DNA of 64,000 nucleotides, from the NCBI GenBank assembly GCA_022605405.1, contig JABYQQ010000001.1, positions 1,178,001-1,242,000 on the forward strand. Reading direction: 5' to 3'. Both the position numbers and the translations under genes were made by a program. This DNA is from Earliella scabrosa. Its lineage: Eukaryota; Basidiomycota; Agaricomycetes; Polyporales; Polyporaceae. Below, piece by piece: positions 32,019 to 43,208 of the stretch. Numbering within the stretch: the stretch's first letter is position 1; each line of letters begins with the position of its first letter. A model generated the notes under the pieces. That model ran no database searches, had not been told where the DNA came from, and saw only the letters and a list, made by a program, of their open reading frames with translations.

Positions 32019-34442
32019 TCACCCCGAGGCCCTTCGCGCGCCGTCCTCCTCCACCGGAACCTCGACGACCTCGACGCCCTGCTGCTGGTGCTGCAGCGCG
32101 AGCTCGTCGCGCTTCACCTCGTCCTGCGCGCGCCGCGTCTGCTTGCCCTCGACGGCGAAAATGAACACCGTCGCGGACGCGACGAGCGACGCCTGGAAGA
32201 TGATCGCCCTGTGCATGTTCAGCGGCGGGTCGGCGTCAGGGCCCGCGCGGAGCGCGCCCTCGACTGCGCGTGCCAAGCAAGGGGAAATGGGGGCAAAGGA
32301 GGAGAGCGGTCCGGGGTGGGCGAGGATGCGCGTGTGTGCGCGTGCGAGTGGGAAGGACGTGGAGGGAGTGCGGTGGCAGGAATACAGACGGGCGGTGATG
32401 TGGACTGTCAGTGCGGTCTCACACGCGGAGGAATGCTGGCATACGTACCCAGCACGAAGATGAGCCCGAATAGATTTGTCCTGCAGGGGCGTAGATGAGT
32501 TGGTTAGGGGTGGTCGAGGCGAGGCGAGGCGCTGAGGCGTGGGCAGGGTACGTACGATAGCCAGAGGATGGCCGAGCTCCCGTCCGCGTTCCGGGTCAGC
32601 TCGACTGCGAGCTCGAGCACGATCGGGAGGAGACTCAGACTCGTTCCGCCAATGATCGCCATGATCACGAAGAGAACGACCTCGTTGTTGGGCTTGACTG
32701 AGGAGAAATATTAGGAACATGGTACATAGGATCCTGTGGAATCGGTGCACGCACTTTCCCAGATGAGCGCTATCCAGCAGGCTGCCTGCACAGGCACGAC
32801 GGCCTTGCAGGAGATAGCGAGGTGATTCGTGAACACGCGGTCGAAGAGGGGAGATGTGATCGCAGCAGCGACCAGACCAACGAGCAAGAGGGCTGCTCCC
32901 ATGAGACCGGCAGTGTCGTCGGAGTAGCCGTAAGGACCCTGTGTGGGCGTTAGTAGTGAGTGTGTTTCCGGAGAATGTTACATACAAGCTGCTGTGCAGT
33001 CAATATCGTGAACGCGTTGATTCTAGCGGAAGGTCAGCATCTTGACTGAGGGAAGAGAAGACGCCACTTACACTCCGACGAGGATACCGAAGATTAGCGT
33101 CATGATCGCAAAATCGATTCTCTGGCGCACGGTCATGTAGGTGTAACGATCGCTGGGGAGCTTGCCAGACATGGCGCGAACGAGAGAGAGCATCGAGGGG
33201 CGTTTGTGGGTCGCCGCGAAAGCTGTGACGAGAGGTTCAGGGTCACTATCCAAGGTGACGGAACGGAACGTACTGGGAGGAGTCGGTGGAGCTTCTCCGA
33301 CCAGGAATACGAATGGTGCTGCGACCGTGAAGATGATAGCCATGACGAGAAGCTGTTCCTAGCTCAGAGCGGCGAAAAAAATTGTTCTACGAACGGACTC
33401 ACCGACTGCCGCGGACTGCCGACTAATGGCGGCAGAAGCTGGCCAATTGCATTCCCGACCGGGTTCGCTGAAGATTGTGTTCAGTGTCTCTGTACGCCAC
33501 CCGATATCCTTCGTTCGTACCAAGTCCCATGATCATTGTTGCCGTAGTGCGGCCCCTGAGGTCAAACCATCGTTCCGAATAACTCGGCACGATTACCTGG
33601 AATATGGGAACCGAGAATGCTGCTAGGATCTGGGTGGTAGTGGGATCAGCACTTTGATAAGGCACTGTACGCCGCCACTCACTTGTCCAAGTACAATGAG
33701 AGCGAGGGAGCCATTTTTGGACAAGGAGCGAGCTGCTCCGGCGTAGCGGATCCATGCTGATACAACAAACACAGCGGCCCCAATGTAACCCTAGAATCAG
33801 GTCAGCCAACCTGGACGGGCATGTAGAGTACGCATGCGAGCTCACCGTCCTCCGGATGCCTACTTTGCCGTACAGATATGGAACGAGGATTGCAGAGGGT
33901 AGGTACACCACATTTACAACATTGCCGAACCAGTTGATCTGGTCCAGAGTGAAGCCGAAGTCATCGACGACTTGGAGGTCTTGAGCCTGCCATGCTTATC
34001 GGGGCATACGGAGTGGGACGCACCTGAATTTGCGATTGGGCCGAACCACACCAGGACCATCCCAGACACGATGTTCAGTATCACCTATGTCCAAGCCGTT
34101 CTTGACTTGAAGCCGACCGCATAGGTTCGATACGAGAGTGGTACTCACAAGCGCGACAAGGCCTATCCATCTCCTCTTGTACAGCCTATATTCCTGGGGT
34201 ATATCCGCCGAACTCTCCTCGATAGACCCTTTCGCTGCAAGCCCTCCGCGTCAGAGTCGAGTTCGCGGTACCGTGCGTGGCTGTGGTCGTGCGCCAACGC
34301 AAGGTGAAACAATCATGACTTACCGGAGGGCAGCTCGATCGAGGTCTCCCCTTCTGCAGACGCGGGCGTCGTGTCAGGTCTCGAGGAGGGTGTCCGCAGC
34401 GTAGGACTCACCATCGCATTTCGCGACGCCAGCGTTCGACAT
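32019..34442 (-). CDS. MFS transporter, SLC49 (FLVCR/DIRC2)-like
   Basis: Major-facilitator membrane protein with about 12 helices spread over many exons. ATG 34442 begins MSNAGVAKCD and splices to EGETSIELPS. Recognisable blocks are RRWIGLVALVILNIVSGMVL, WFGNVVNVVYLPSAILVPYL, GQILAAFSVPIFQVIVPSYS with SERWFDLRGRTTATMIMG, SVLVMAIIFTVAAPFVFLVG, GLMGAALLLVGLVAAAITSP, VVLFVIMAIIGGTSLSLLPI and SSAILWLSGNLFG. This order and the WFGN...YGKVGIRRTG region resemble the FLVCR/DIRC2 (SLC49) group in fungi. Substrate (haem, choline or other) cannot be read from sequence. The C-terminal tail is charged and coiled-coil-like (KRDELALQHQQQGVEVVEV). Some splice sites were not fixed. Confidence 0.8.
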
Positions 34443-34973
34443 GGAGACGTGCGTCGACCCTCCTGGGCTTGCCAGAGACGGGGACCAAAGGGTGGGTATT
34501 AGCAGGTGCGGGGCATGGAGGACACTGCCGGATATATACTAGTCGCGCCTTGTGATCGTGCCTCATTCACCGGGCGCCTTGGAACGGGCGCTCCCAGGCC
34601 CGACTTCACCGCCGCCAAGACATTCTCATTCTCTCCGACGCTCATGTGGACATGGGAAATCAAGCGGATTGAACACATTTGACCTGCATGTCGAAACCGG
34701 CGTGAGGAGATGCACGACAGTGAAGTTATGTAGTAGTTATGTATGTTCAAGAATTGCCAATGCCTCGCGCGGTCCCGCTGGTGCTGAGGGCGATGCTCGA
34801 GGGGCGATGGTCCATCATGCATCAACTCCAGATCCCACCGAGATAGATCTATGTACCATCCAGCTGCCAGCATGCTGGGATTTGAGAACTTGAATGATCA
34901 GCTGCGGGAGCATCTACGTGGTAAGTATCTGCAAGATTTACTCGCGATGTTCCCTCGTGAACTGCACGTTTGT
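34443..34973. other. Intergenic region
   Basis: 531 bp between the MFS start and the end of DUF6533 gene A, both minus strand. No gene seen. Confidence 0.45.
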
Positions 34974-36645
34974 CTAAACAGCTTGAGATGCGAGCTCACG
35001 CACAGCAAATCGGACGTCCTCAACATCGTATTCCCCAGCGGGCCCCCGAAGCGGTGTCGCGCGCAACTCCGGGTCACGGATATTCAGCATGAGGCGCGAC
35101 ATAGAAGTCGTCGCGATCCTGCCCGTGTAACGCCGTTAGAGATGCGCGACGGCGCCGGCCAACGACGGGCGGGCCACGATGAATAGAATTGCGTACGTAC
35201 ACGTTGGCAATGGTGACGCTTGCATCCGTATATGCTGGCTGCAAAGAGGAGATCGTTATTGAATTTGTGCGATGAACTACTGGAACGCGCGCCAGGGCGA
35301 ACCTGAACAAGCTATGCAATAGGGCAGTTGGCAGCTCAGCCTTGCAAACGGAGGTGATGGAAAGACGTGAACGTACAAGGCAAGTCAAGATGTTCGCGGT
35401 GTGGCACGCGAGCAAGACCCTATCGCGACTTCTCGTTGCATCAGAAGAGAAGACTCTACGGCACGGTCACCTACCCGAAGTAGATCGTGCCTGTGTCCCC
35501 GTTCAGTTGCTCGCGAAAGAAGTTAAGAAGATGCAGTGAGAAGGATGGACTCACCATCGCGCAGCAGGAGAGTGAACAGGCTTCGTTGGCATATCTCCCC
35601 AACGTGCGCCACACGGTGCAATGTCAGGGCGAAAACCGTCGTGTCAAAAAGGAGGACGGAGCCCCAGACCACGGCAAGGTCTGTGTATATGATGAGAGTC
35701 GTAACTTGGGTAGCTGTCAAAATGCACACTGACAACGACCCCTGAAGGACGTGAGTATGATCACACTCGCAGGATAGCGTCCAAGGAGATACTAACTGGG
35801 TTTGCCACACCTCTACGTCACATTGGGCTTGGCGGTCAGGCGGAACTTCGCTTATAGAGGAACAGTGAGTCTGCCATGTATGACTTATGGCCCACTAGGA
35901 GGGTACTTTGATAGTCAGAGTTTGGACATCGCATGCGGAAGTAGGCATGAACTCACACCGCTCACGACGCCGACGATACTTGACATGCCCACCAAAAGAC
36001 ATAGGACATTGCGGTTTCGTCGGTATAGTGCATAGACTCGGAATATCTGCAAGGCTGTAAGACAGGGCCGGATGATCAGCCACCGTACCTCTAATAGGTG
36101 CGCCGGAAAAATTCGTCCAATAGACGCACCTCCGATGATCAACTGGCTGATTCCAGCCAACATCTGATGATAGGCTTGAAGTGTCAAAGATCTGTCAACG
36201 GTCTCGTCAAGGACACGACGGACGGCAGCTCGGCCACCTGGCTCACAACTAAAAATAGGAGGCTTCAGACCAGACAACCATCAGCGGCAGAGAGGACAGA
36301 GCGTACAGGAACGGAGTTCGAGCCGAAGAACTCGACCACAACCGGGACATGTCCAAATAACCCTAGATACCTGTTGAGAAAGAACCCGACGGCGCCCGCT
36401 GATGGACGACCCCGCCGCCAGAACCGCTCTGTCTCCGCCCCCAAGGTCAGAATATAGTCGTAGTACAATATCGCTGAGTACCAGTGATCAATGTCGGATG
36501 AGCGGAGGCTGCAGAGTATGCAAGAATGACAACGTCACTCACAGAATGCTATAGCAGCAATTGCTCGAGTGTAGTATTCAGACTGCAGATAGAACCAGCT
36601 CAGTGAATCGTGAGCGAAGGGATCATCTCCGGAAGATGTATCCAT
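34974..36645 (-). CDS. DUF6533-type membrane protein A
   Basis: Agaricomycete membrane family of unknown function. ATG 36645 gives MDTSSGDDPFAHDSLSWFY, then YYTRAIAAIAFCE and the DUF6533 core (LYYDYILTLGAETERFW, RPSAGAVGFFLNRYLGLFGH). Later exons encode YHQMLAGISQLIIGGASIGR, LQIFRVYALYRRNRNVLCLL, VVWGSVLLFDTTVFALTLHR, ANILTCLV and a last exon with TTSMSRLMLNIRDPELRAT ending ELASQAV. About six or seven membrane segments with a cytoplasmic Arg/Asp-containing tail, the usual topology for the family. The paralogue is at 41556-43208. Confidence 0.8.
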
Positions 36646-36977
36646 CGGGGAACGCCTATGACCTGCACGGGTGGGTGTGGTGAGGTGGAATTGGAGGGTG
36701 GACACTTGAACGCATAGAAACTCGAGCAGGCCATATATATGTGCAACAAGAAGGTTCAAATCTGTACGTGCGCAACGTTCCAAAAGTGTGTATGGTCCGG
36801 GTATAGGGTTCCGCCGGAGACGTATCTATGATATGGTCGTGGTTGTTGAACAACAATAGATATTCGCTAGATCGTGCCTCCCTTCAGATTGTGCGGTCAA
36901 GTGGAACGAATCAGCATCCGCAGCGAGGTGATGAACATCAAGGGGACTCACCTCCCAACCCACACAGCTGCGTTGCT
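36646..36977. other. Intergenic region
   Basis: 332 bp with the promoter of DUF6533 gene A and the F-box gene's neighbouring 3' region. Nothing else identified. Confidence 0.4.
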
Positions 36978-38537
36978 TCACGTCCATCCCCACTCAAACG
37001 TCGAGGCAAAGCTCTTCACATTCTCCTCGTAGTACGGCAGCGCTCTGTTGATCTCATCCCTCACTCTCGGCCGATTCTCTATGCTCTCGAAGAACGCGAT
37101 TGACAAGTAGTCCAGCTTGGGCAAACCCCACATCGCGCGTCGGCGCAGGCTCTCCAGAATGAAGCCCATCGCGTCCTCGTCCCATGCGAGGTACTCCATA
37201 TCCAGGCTCCGGAGGCGCGGAAGCAACATTTCCGCCATCGCGCGAGTCCCATCCGCGTCCAGCTCGAACAGCGGGAGCCCCCTTCCCGCAAGCGCGCTCC
37301 ATATGGGACGCAGGGTCTGCCCGGGCAGCACAGACAGCGTGTGCAGCCGAGGGAAGGATACGAATAGGCGCACCCAAGGCACGAGGTTGGGCACCGTGTG
37401 CGGTGTACAGTTGATGTGGAGGTCCTCGAGGGGTACGCCCTCGAAGATGCTGCCGAACTCCGCGAGCGCGCGCTCGGTATAGTCGTCCATGTCCACATCC
37501 CACCGCAGCTTCAGGATCATGGAGCCGCTATCGCCCCGTGCATGGATCAGCGGGGTAAACGTGAAGTCGACCCTGGCTTGCTTGAGGGTACGCATGAGGG
37601 CCAACATCGTGCGCTTGTTCTCGGGAATCATGGACAAAAACAGCCGCCGTGCATGTCGAGCCTCAAGGCTGTCGTCTATCCAGCCGACGACGCGAAGGGT
37701 GATGTTGGCTGGTAACTGGATCGCAGAGAGGACTTTTCCGCAGAGCGCCGGTGTATCGCCGATGGTGAACTTCCGGAGCCGCGGAAGGACGATTGTGCGA
37801 TCGAAGTTGGCAGGAACCCGATGGGAGATGGTGGACACGAATCGATGTAGACGCAACTCCTCTAGTTCGGTGCAGCTTGCTAGGCTGTTCAGGAACTGGT
37901 CGAAAGTGAGACCTGCGTCGAGCGCAGTGCATTCTCGTAAGTGAAGATAGCGCATCCTAGATATAGACTCGGGCGACCACGGCACGACCATACAGGGAAG
38001 GCGGATCGATCGCAGACAAGGGCGATTTGCGGCTGAGAGGTGGAAATGGATGGTAGCGGAGGCGGAAACGTCGTGCGGCTCCTCGATGTACACCTTCAGT
38101 TCGCTGAGGACCGGCATGGGGGTGTCGAAGAGCGGTGCCAGGGAGAGGAGATCAGTGCGAACCAAGCGGGGCAAGAAGAGCTTTCGTAGCCGATGGGCTT
38201 CAGAAATGAGGATTGGGATTGTATCGAGAGCAGTTATATGCTCATGAAAATAGAGCTCCAGTGCGGCGCCGCGCGAACGTTCAAGGGCGAGCTTGAGCCA
38301 TGATGTATTCTTGTCGACGTCGACAACTTGCCACAGGGTAGGGCTCGCGAGAGCCACATCGCGCCAATGACGGCATACGCGCATGAGTTCGGCCCATTGG
38401 CAGGCACGTTGACGACGTGGGCGATGGTTCCAGGGGTCTGACTTGGTGTGGTGGCTGCTCCTGTAGACCAGAAAGATCTTCACGAGTATTTCGTTAGGGA
38501 GATCAAGGATTCTCTGCTGACATGGCCTGGAGAGCAT
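36978..38537 (-). CDS. F-box protein
   Basis: Single large exon of 519 codons. The N-terminal F-box, RILDLPNEILVKIFLVYRSS, is followed by WAELMRVCRHWRDVALASPT and LWQVVDVD, the classic basidiomycete F-box pattern. The rest is leucine-rich-like, with repeated LxxLxL blocks (RMRYLHLRECTALD, LEELRLHRF, LRKFTIGD, LEDLHINC) consistent with a substrate-binding solenoid. The upstream GTG at 38552 is in frame but ATG 38537 is preferred. It probably acts as an SCF ubiquitin-ligase adaptor with unknown target. It lies between the two DUF6533 genes. A GTAAGA...GGCAG interval just upstream could be a 5' UTR intron. Confidence 0.82.
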   Translation of the reverse strand: MLSRPCQQRILDLPNEILVKIFLVYRSSHHTKSDPWNHRPRRQRACQWAELMRVCRHWRDVALASPTLWQVVDVDKNTSWLKLALERSRGAALELYFHEHITALDTIPILISEAHRLRKLFLPRLVRTDLLSLAPLFDTPMPVLSELKVYIEEPHDVSASATIHFHLSAANRPCLRSIRLPCMVVPWSPESISRMRYLHLRECTALDAGLTFDQFLNSLASCTELEELRLHRFVSTISHRVPANFDRTIVLPRLRKFTIGDTPALCGKVLSAIQLPANITLRVVGWIDDSLEARHARRLFLSMIPENKRTMLALMRTLKQARVDFTFTPLIHARGDSGSMILKLRWDVDMDDYTERALAEFGSIFEGVPLEDLHINCTPHTVPNLVPWVRLFVSFPRLHTLSVLPGQTLRPIWSALAGRGLPLFELDADGTRAMAEMLLPRLRSLDMEYLAWDEDAMGFILESLRRRAMWGLPKLDYLSIAFFESIENRPRVRDEINRALPYYEENVKSFASTFEWGWT

Positions 38538-39363
38538 GTTGGGCTCTGCCACAGACGCTAATCAGCTGTATGCCTCAATCAACCATCCAGCCGATATCAA
38601 TGTGAATCTTACCTCCGGCGTGCACTGTGAGCAAATCCCGATTCCGCCGCTGATTGAGCGTCTCTCCAACTTAGGTCCTCAGCCCTTCGAGGAGCTGTTG
38701 CGCTGTCCCTGTACAAGGTCAAACAGAATGAGATGAAGGTGTAGGCCGAAACAATAAACGGTACGCACGACGGGCAGTACTCACACCTGTACACAGTACA
38801 CCATCCCAACGACATGCGCAAGATATGCCACGTGGCAAAGTTCCAGCGTCTCTCTCATAGCGCAGGACGCGATGTTCCCACGCTCTCTCCTGTTGCCAGA
38901 GCTTCTGCAGAGTTTTTCGAGGGGTACATACTCTTTTGTCGTCCATGTCATGCATCGTTCCCTGTTTCTTCACAAAGAGATCTCTAGTTTGAGATGCTTG
39001 AGGCGACGCATAGAATCAGAATCGTGGGGGCATGCTTCTCTGACATTGCTGACCGGACGGCCCTTCCGGGGAGCAGTGGTTACGAAGAGTGACTATGGTG
39101 ACGGTGAGTAGTCCACCCAAGTAGTATAATCTTTGTCCTTTCGCGCTTTCCCTCAGATGATCTCTACATGCATGCACGTGGGTGTGGAATATATCGGCGC
39201 ATTCATTCAACAGTCACTTATAGTTGTATCCCATCGAACTCTCTTTGACCTGACTTCTGTAATGATCGCCGCCTCAGGGCCGCACTCACGTTGCTTCCAT
39301 ATAATGCGAGACATTGGGGTGTTCTGACTTCCCATCGCATCCGCTGCCGACGCCTGCAGCGCG
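38538..39363. other. Divergent intergenic region
   Basis: 826 bp between F-box and P450 starts. A TATAAT-like site is near 39125. No gene seen. Confidence 0.4.
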
Positions 39364-41472
39364 ATGGACACTTGGGTCCTCCTGACTAGCTTTCTTACTG
39401 TGCTCTTGACCGTCTACATCATCAAATGGCGTTGCAATCCAGTAAGTCTTCATCAGTACAAGTCCACGTTGATACTCCTGTGTGCTGACTGAAACACAAA
39501 ACCACAGCTTAACTCCATCCCAACCGCGGGCGGACCGTCGCTGCCGCTGCTGTCCTACTGGTCGGCATGGAGGTTCATGCGAGACGCACGAGAAGTGCTC
39601 ACCGAAGGTTACACCAAGGTATGTCTCCGGTTTGAATGAATCTGTTCCGATGCGAACACAATTGCTTGCAGTATCAGGGTGTCGCATTCAAGATTGCGCT
39701 TCCAAACCAATGGATGGTTATGCTCAACGGACCAACGCTGTTGGATGACCTGAGGAGGCGACCAGAAGAGGAGTTAAGCCTCGAGGAGGTCATCGAGCAG
39801 GTATGCAACAGCACAACGCTTCGAGCAATCGACGTACTCACCCATCTGCAGTTCTCTCAAATCAGCTACACTCTGGGAAGAGAGCTCTACGTCGACCAGT
39901 TCCACATCGACCTCGTCAGGGAGAAGCTCACGCGTTCACTCCCCGCCATATTACCAGACGTCATCGACGAACTGAATATCGCCGTGCCTACGTATCTCCC
40001 CACTCGAGACGATGGTCCGTATCCATCGATATGGCCTATACACAGAGCTCACAGTTGGGCCACACATAGCGTGGACGACCGTCAAGTTGGTCAATGCAAT
40101 ACAGAGCATCGTTGCTTGCACGACGAACAGAGTCTTCGTGGGCGCGCCGTTGTGTAAGTATCTATGAGTAGCATCTCTTGTGCGTTGTGACGGATAGTAC
40201 ATGCTTCGCAGGCCGCAATCCAGACTACTTGAAACTTGCAGTCAGGGCTTCCGTTGATGTTGTCAAGGACAGGAATATACTCATGCTCGTCCCTTCCTTT
40301 CTCAAGCCGTCGGTATTCACATCTTCTTCCCCTCTCCCCGCATTTATACTGACTACCCGGTCCAGGTTCGTCGCATCAATCTACAGTAGGTTGCGTGCCA
40401 CTACGAACGAGATGCTAGTGCACTTCGAACCAATCTTCAAGGAGCGCAGAGCCAGAATGGAAGGGCGGGGCCACTGGGAGGACGGCGCCGAGCTCCCTGT
40501 ACGTGGACACACTGCACCCTCGTTCTCATATGGTGTTCAAGGTTATCACTGCCATCCTGGCGAACGCAGAACGACATGATGCAATGGCTCATAGAAGCCG
40601 AGGCCAAGCGAAACAACTCAGACAAGTCGATCGCAGCACGTATTCTCCTCCTCAACGCTGCAGCCATCGACACCTCGTCCATGGTACGTCGTGGTTCTCA
40701 ATCGGGTTACCTGATACGCACATCCTGCTGATGCGCCCATACGCTCAGAGTGCAGCACACGCACTACTGGACCTGGCCGCGTTCCCCGAGTTTGTTGAGC
40801 CTCTCAGAGCGGAGATCGAAGGCATCATAGCTACAGAGGGGTGGACAAAGACATCCCTCGGCAAGATGTGGAAGCTTGACAGCCTGCTGAAGGAGTCGCA
40901 ACGCTTCCACGGCATGAATTCACGTACGTACATGCCCCGGCCTCTGCGTTGTCTGACTGGGACCTCACTACGTCCCACCGCTAGTCACACTCGGCCGGAG
41001 GGCGATGAAGGACATCACACTCATTGACGGCACTTTGATCCCGGCGGGGATCGCCGTATCTGCCCCTGCATATGCCGTGCACCACGATCCCGCCATATAC
41101 CCCTCTCCCGACGTCTTCGACCCATTCCGCTTCGCCCGCCTTCGTGGGGCGGAAGGCGAGGGGACGAAGCACCAGTTCGTGAAAACGTCTTTGGACTACA
41201 TTTCCTTCGGTCACGGCAAACAGGCATGGTACGCAACTCTTCCCATACTACTAGTAGTGCAAACGTACTCAGGCCGGCGATGCTAACGACGTGATGACAG
41301 CCCGGGCAGATTCTTCGCAGCAAACGAGATGAAAGCGTTGCTTGCGTACATCCTGATAAACTACGATATCAAGCTCGCAGGCGACAGTCGGCCGGAGAAT
41401 GTTTGCTATGGTCCCAGCGTCCTGCCCAACCCAAATGCGGAAGTCTTGTTCCGGAGGCGCAGAGTAAAATAG
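39364..41472 (+). CDS. Cytochrome P450 monooxygenase
   Basis: ER-anchored haem monooxygenase. The N-terminal membrane anchor is DTWVLLTSFLTVLLTVYIIK, followed by the Pro-rich hinge NSIPTAGGPSLPLLSYW. Exons continue through ISYTLGRELYVDQFHIDL, an I-helix LLLNAAAIDTSSM (an Ala-x-x-Asp-Thr arrangement), the ExxR motif in LLKESQRFHGMNS, the PxRF-type FDPFRFARL, and the haem loop FGHGKQACPGRFFAANE with its Cys ligand. About ten short introns, all plausible GT-AG, for example between DTSSM and SAAHALLD. No frameshift found. The sequence resembles basidiomycete P450s annotated as ent-kaurene-oxidase-like (CYP5150/CYP512 neighbourhood), but I cannot assign family or substrate. It ends only 84 bp from the convergent DUF6533 gene. 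Confidence 0.88.
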
Positions 41473-41555
41473 GCGAATGGAGATGTCGCAGACATGGCGC
41501 TCGTGTTGTTGGCCAAATTCAGGAAATTATATGCAAGATGCAATCGTTCATGCGC

Positions 41556-43208
41556 TCACGCACTACTGTACCTGGTGCTGTCGGACGGCCAGCTGGAGAT
41601 CGCCCCGGCCCGCTTTGGATCTCGAAGGTTGAGCATGAGCCGGGCGATCAGCGACGATGCGATCCTGTACGGAAGCTGTCAATGTAGAAGTCGTTGGATG
41701 GATCGGTCGGACATACACGTTCGTCGTCGTTACGCTGATTCCTCTATACGTTGGCTGCGGAGAGCCTGAGATGGGTTTGAGCGTGACGAAATGTTTATGG
41801 ACGTCTTACCTCCGCCAGCTGGAAGCAAAAGGAGGGAATCAATCAATCTCAAGGATGAAGTGGGAAGGATGTGCTAGAACGCACCGCACATGTGAGGATG
41901 TTTGCGAGATGGCATACCAGCAGGACCCTGTTCGGTTCAACGTCGTGATGAGGTAATCGGAACTTGGGTCCAGTGTGTCTCACCCAAAGTAGAGTGCACC
42001 TTGAGAGCGGTTGTGAAGAAGGATAGACGACGGGAGATCACATGCATTGCTCACCATCTCGAACCATGAGCGTGAACAGGCTCCCCGGCCACCTCCGTTG
42101 GACCTGGAGCACCCGATACACCGTCATGACGAAGATGACCGCGTCGCACACCAGAATAGTTCCCCAGACAATTGCAAGATCTGTGCGTCGCCGTCAGTAC
42201 ATAGCTGGGATCTAGTCCACTAGTGAGAAGTCAACTGACATTTGCCCCTGAAGGTAAGGAGGGTAGCGTTGGATCAGCGGGGAGGACAGACAGGTATAAT
42301 GTCACGACTCACTGTATCTCCGACGTCCTGAGGTCGCAATCTCGTTGGTCTACACGCTCACGGACCCCACTTCTATCAGCATCTCCCGCAGAATGGCCCA
42401 ACTTCCAAGCTTGGCTGATCGCCCACTAGACACACATTGAGGTAAGTATCGCAGGGACGAGAGCCGCCCAGGACAGAGATGCATCACAAGATTGACCTAC
42501 CGCGCTGGTTATGCAAGCCACCGCAGCCAGGCTTACGAGTGTATAGAGCACACGCCGACTGGACTCGTACAGCGCATATACTCGGTATATCTGCAACGCT
42601 GAGCGCCGATAAAGATTATTGGGCTACGCCAGCGAGGACAATCTGCGACTGAAGCGCACCTCCTACAATCAGTTGAGTCACTCCTGCGAGTAGCTGGTGA
42701 TACACTTGGAGTGTCGAACATCTGGGGCGGATAGATACGCAGTGAGTACCGGGCCGACGATTGGAACACTGTAGACTCACATCTATAATGAAGTCAGTAC
42801 GTCAGAGCGGTGGCGTGAGGTGACACGAGAAGCGTACCGATTGTGTGTGAGTGCCATAGAACTCATAGATGACCGGTATGTGACCTAGCAGCGACAGGAA
42901 GCGGTTCAGATAATAACCAAAGGCCGCGAGGGTGAGTTTTGGTCGCTTCCAGAACCTCTCGATTTCGGCGCCGAGGGTGAGGAAGTAGTCATAGTACAGT
43001 ATTGCTTAGACACGTTGACTGAGTGTGAAACGGGTTGAAAATCCGTAAGTACTAAGCGACTCACCGAATGCGATGCCCGACGTATTCCGTATAGCAAACG
43101 CCGCGGCAGCACTGTCCAACAAAGCCACCCGTCAAATCAACTGGAAGCGCGAGCGTTAAGACAGTTGCAACGCACATTTCGACCGACTCATCCAGAGTGG
43201 ACTCCATG
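41556..43208 (-). CDS. DUF6533-type membrane protein B
   Basis: Paralogue of the gene at 34974-36645. ATG 43208 (MESTLDESVE) splices to AAAAFAIRNTSGIAF, then the DUF6533 core ILYYDYFLTLGAEIERFWKR and LAAFGYYLNRFLSLLGHIPV. Further exons give YHQLLAGVTQLIVGGA, IYRVYALYESSRRVLYTLVS, AIVWGTILVCDAVIFVMTVY, SLFTLMVRDG, VCHLANILTC and the last exon SSLIARLMLNLRDPKRAGA, ending STRYSSA. Each block matches gene A in order, so the two arose by duplication. The tail after NLRDP is unrelated between them. Function unknown. Confidence 0.78.

Noticed and set aside
38538..38760. Additional coding exon upstream of the second F-box gene
   Set aside because: The GTAAGA...GGCAG interval is good, but the frame upstream of it meets a stop without an ATG, so at most it is a 5' UTR intron.
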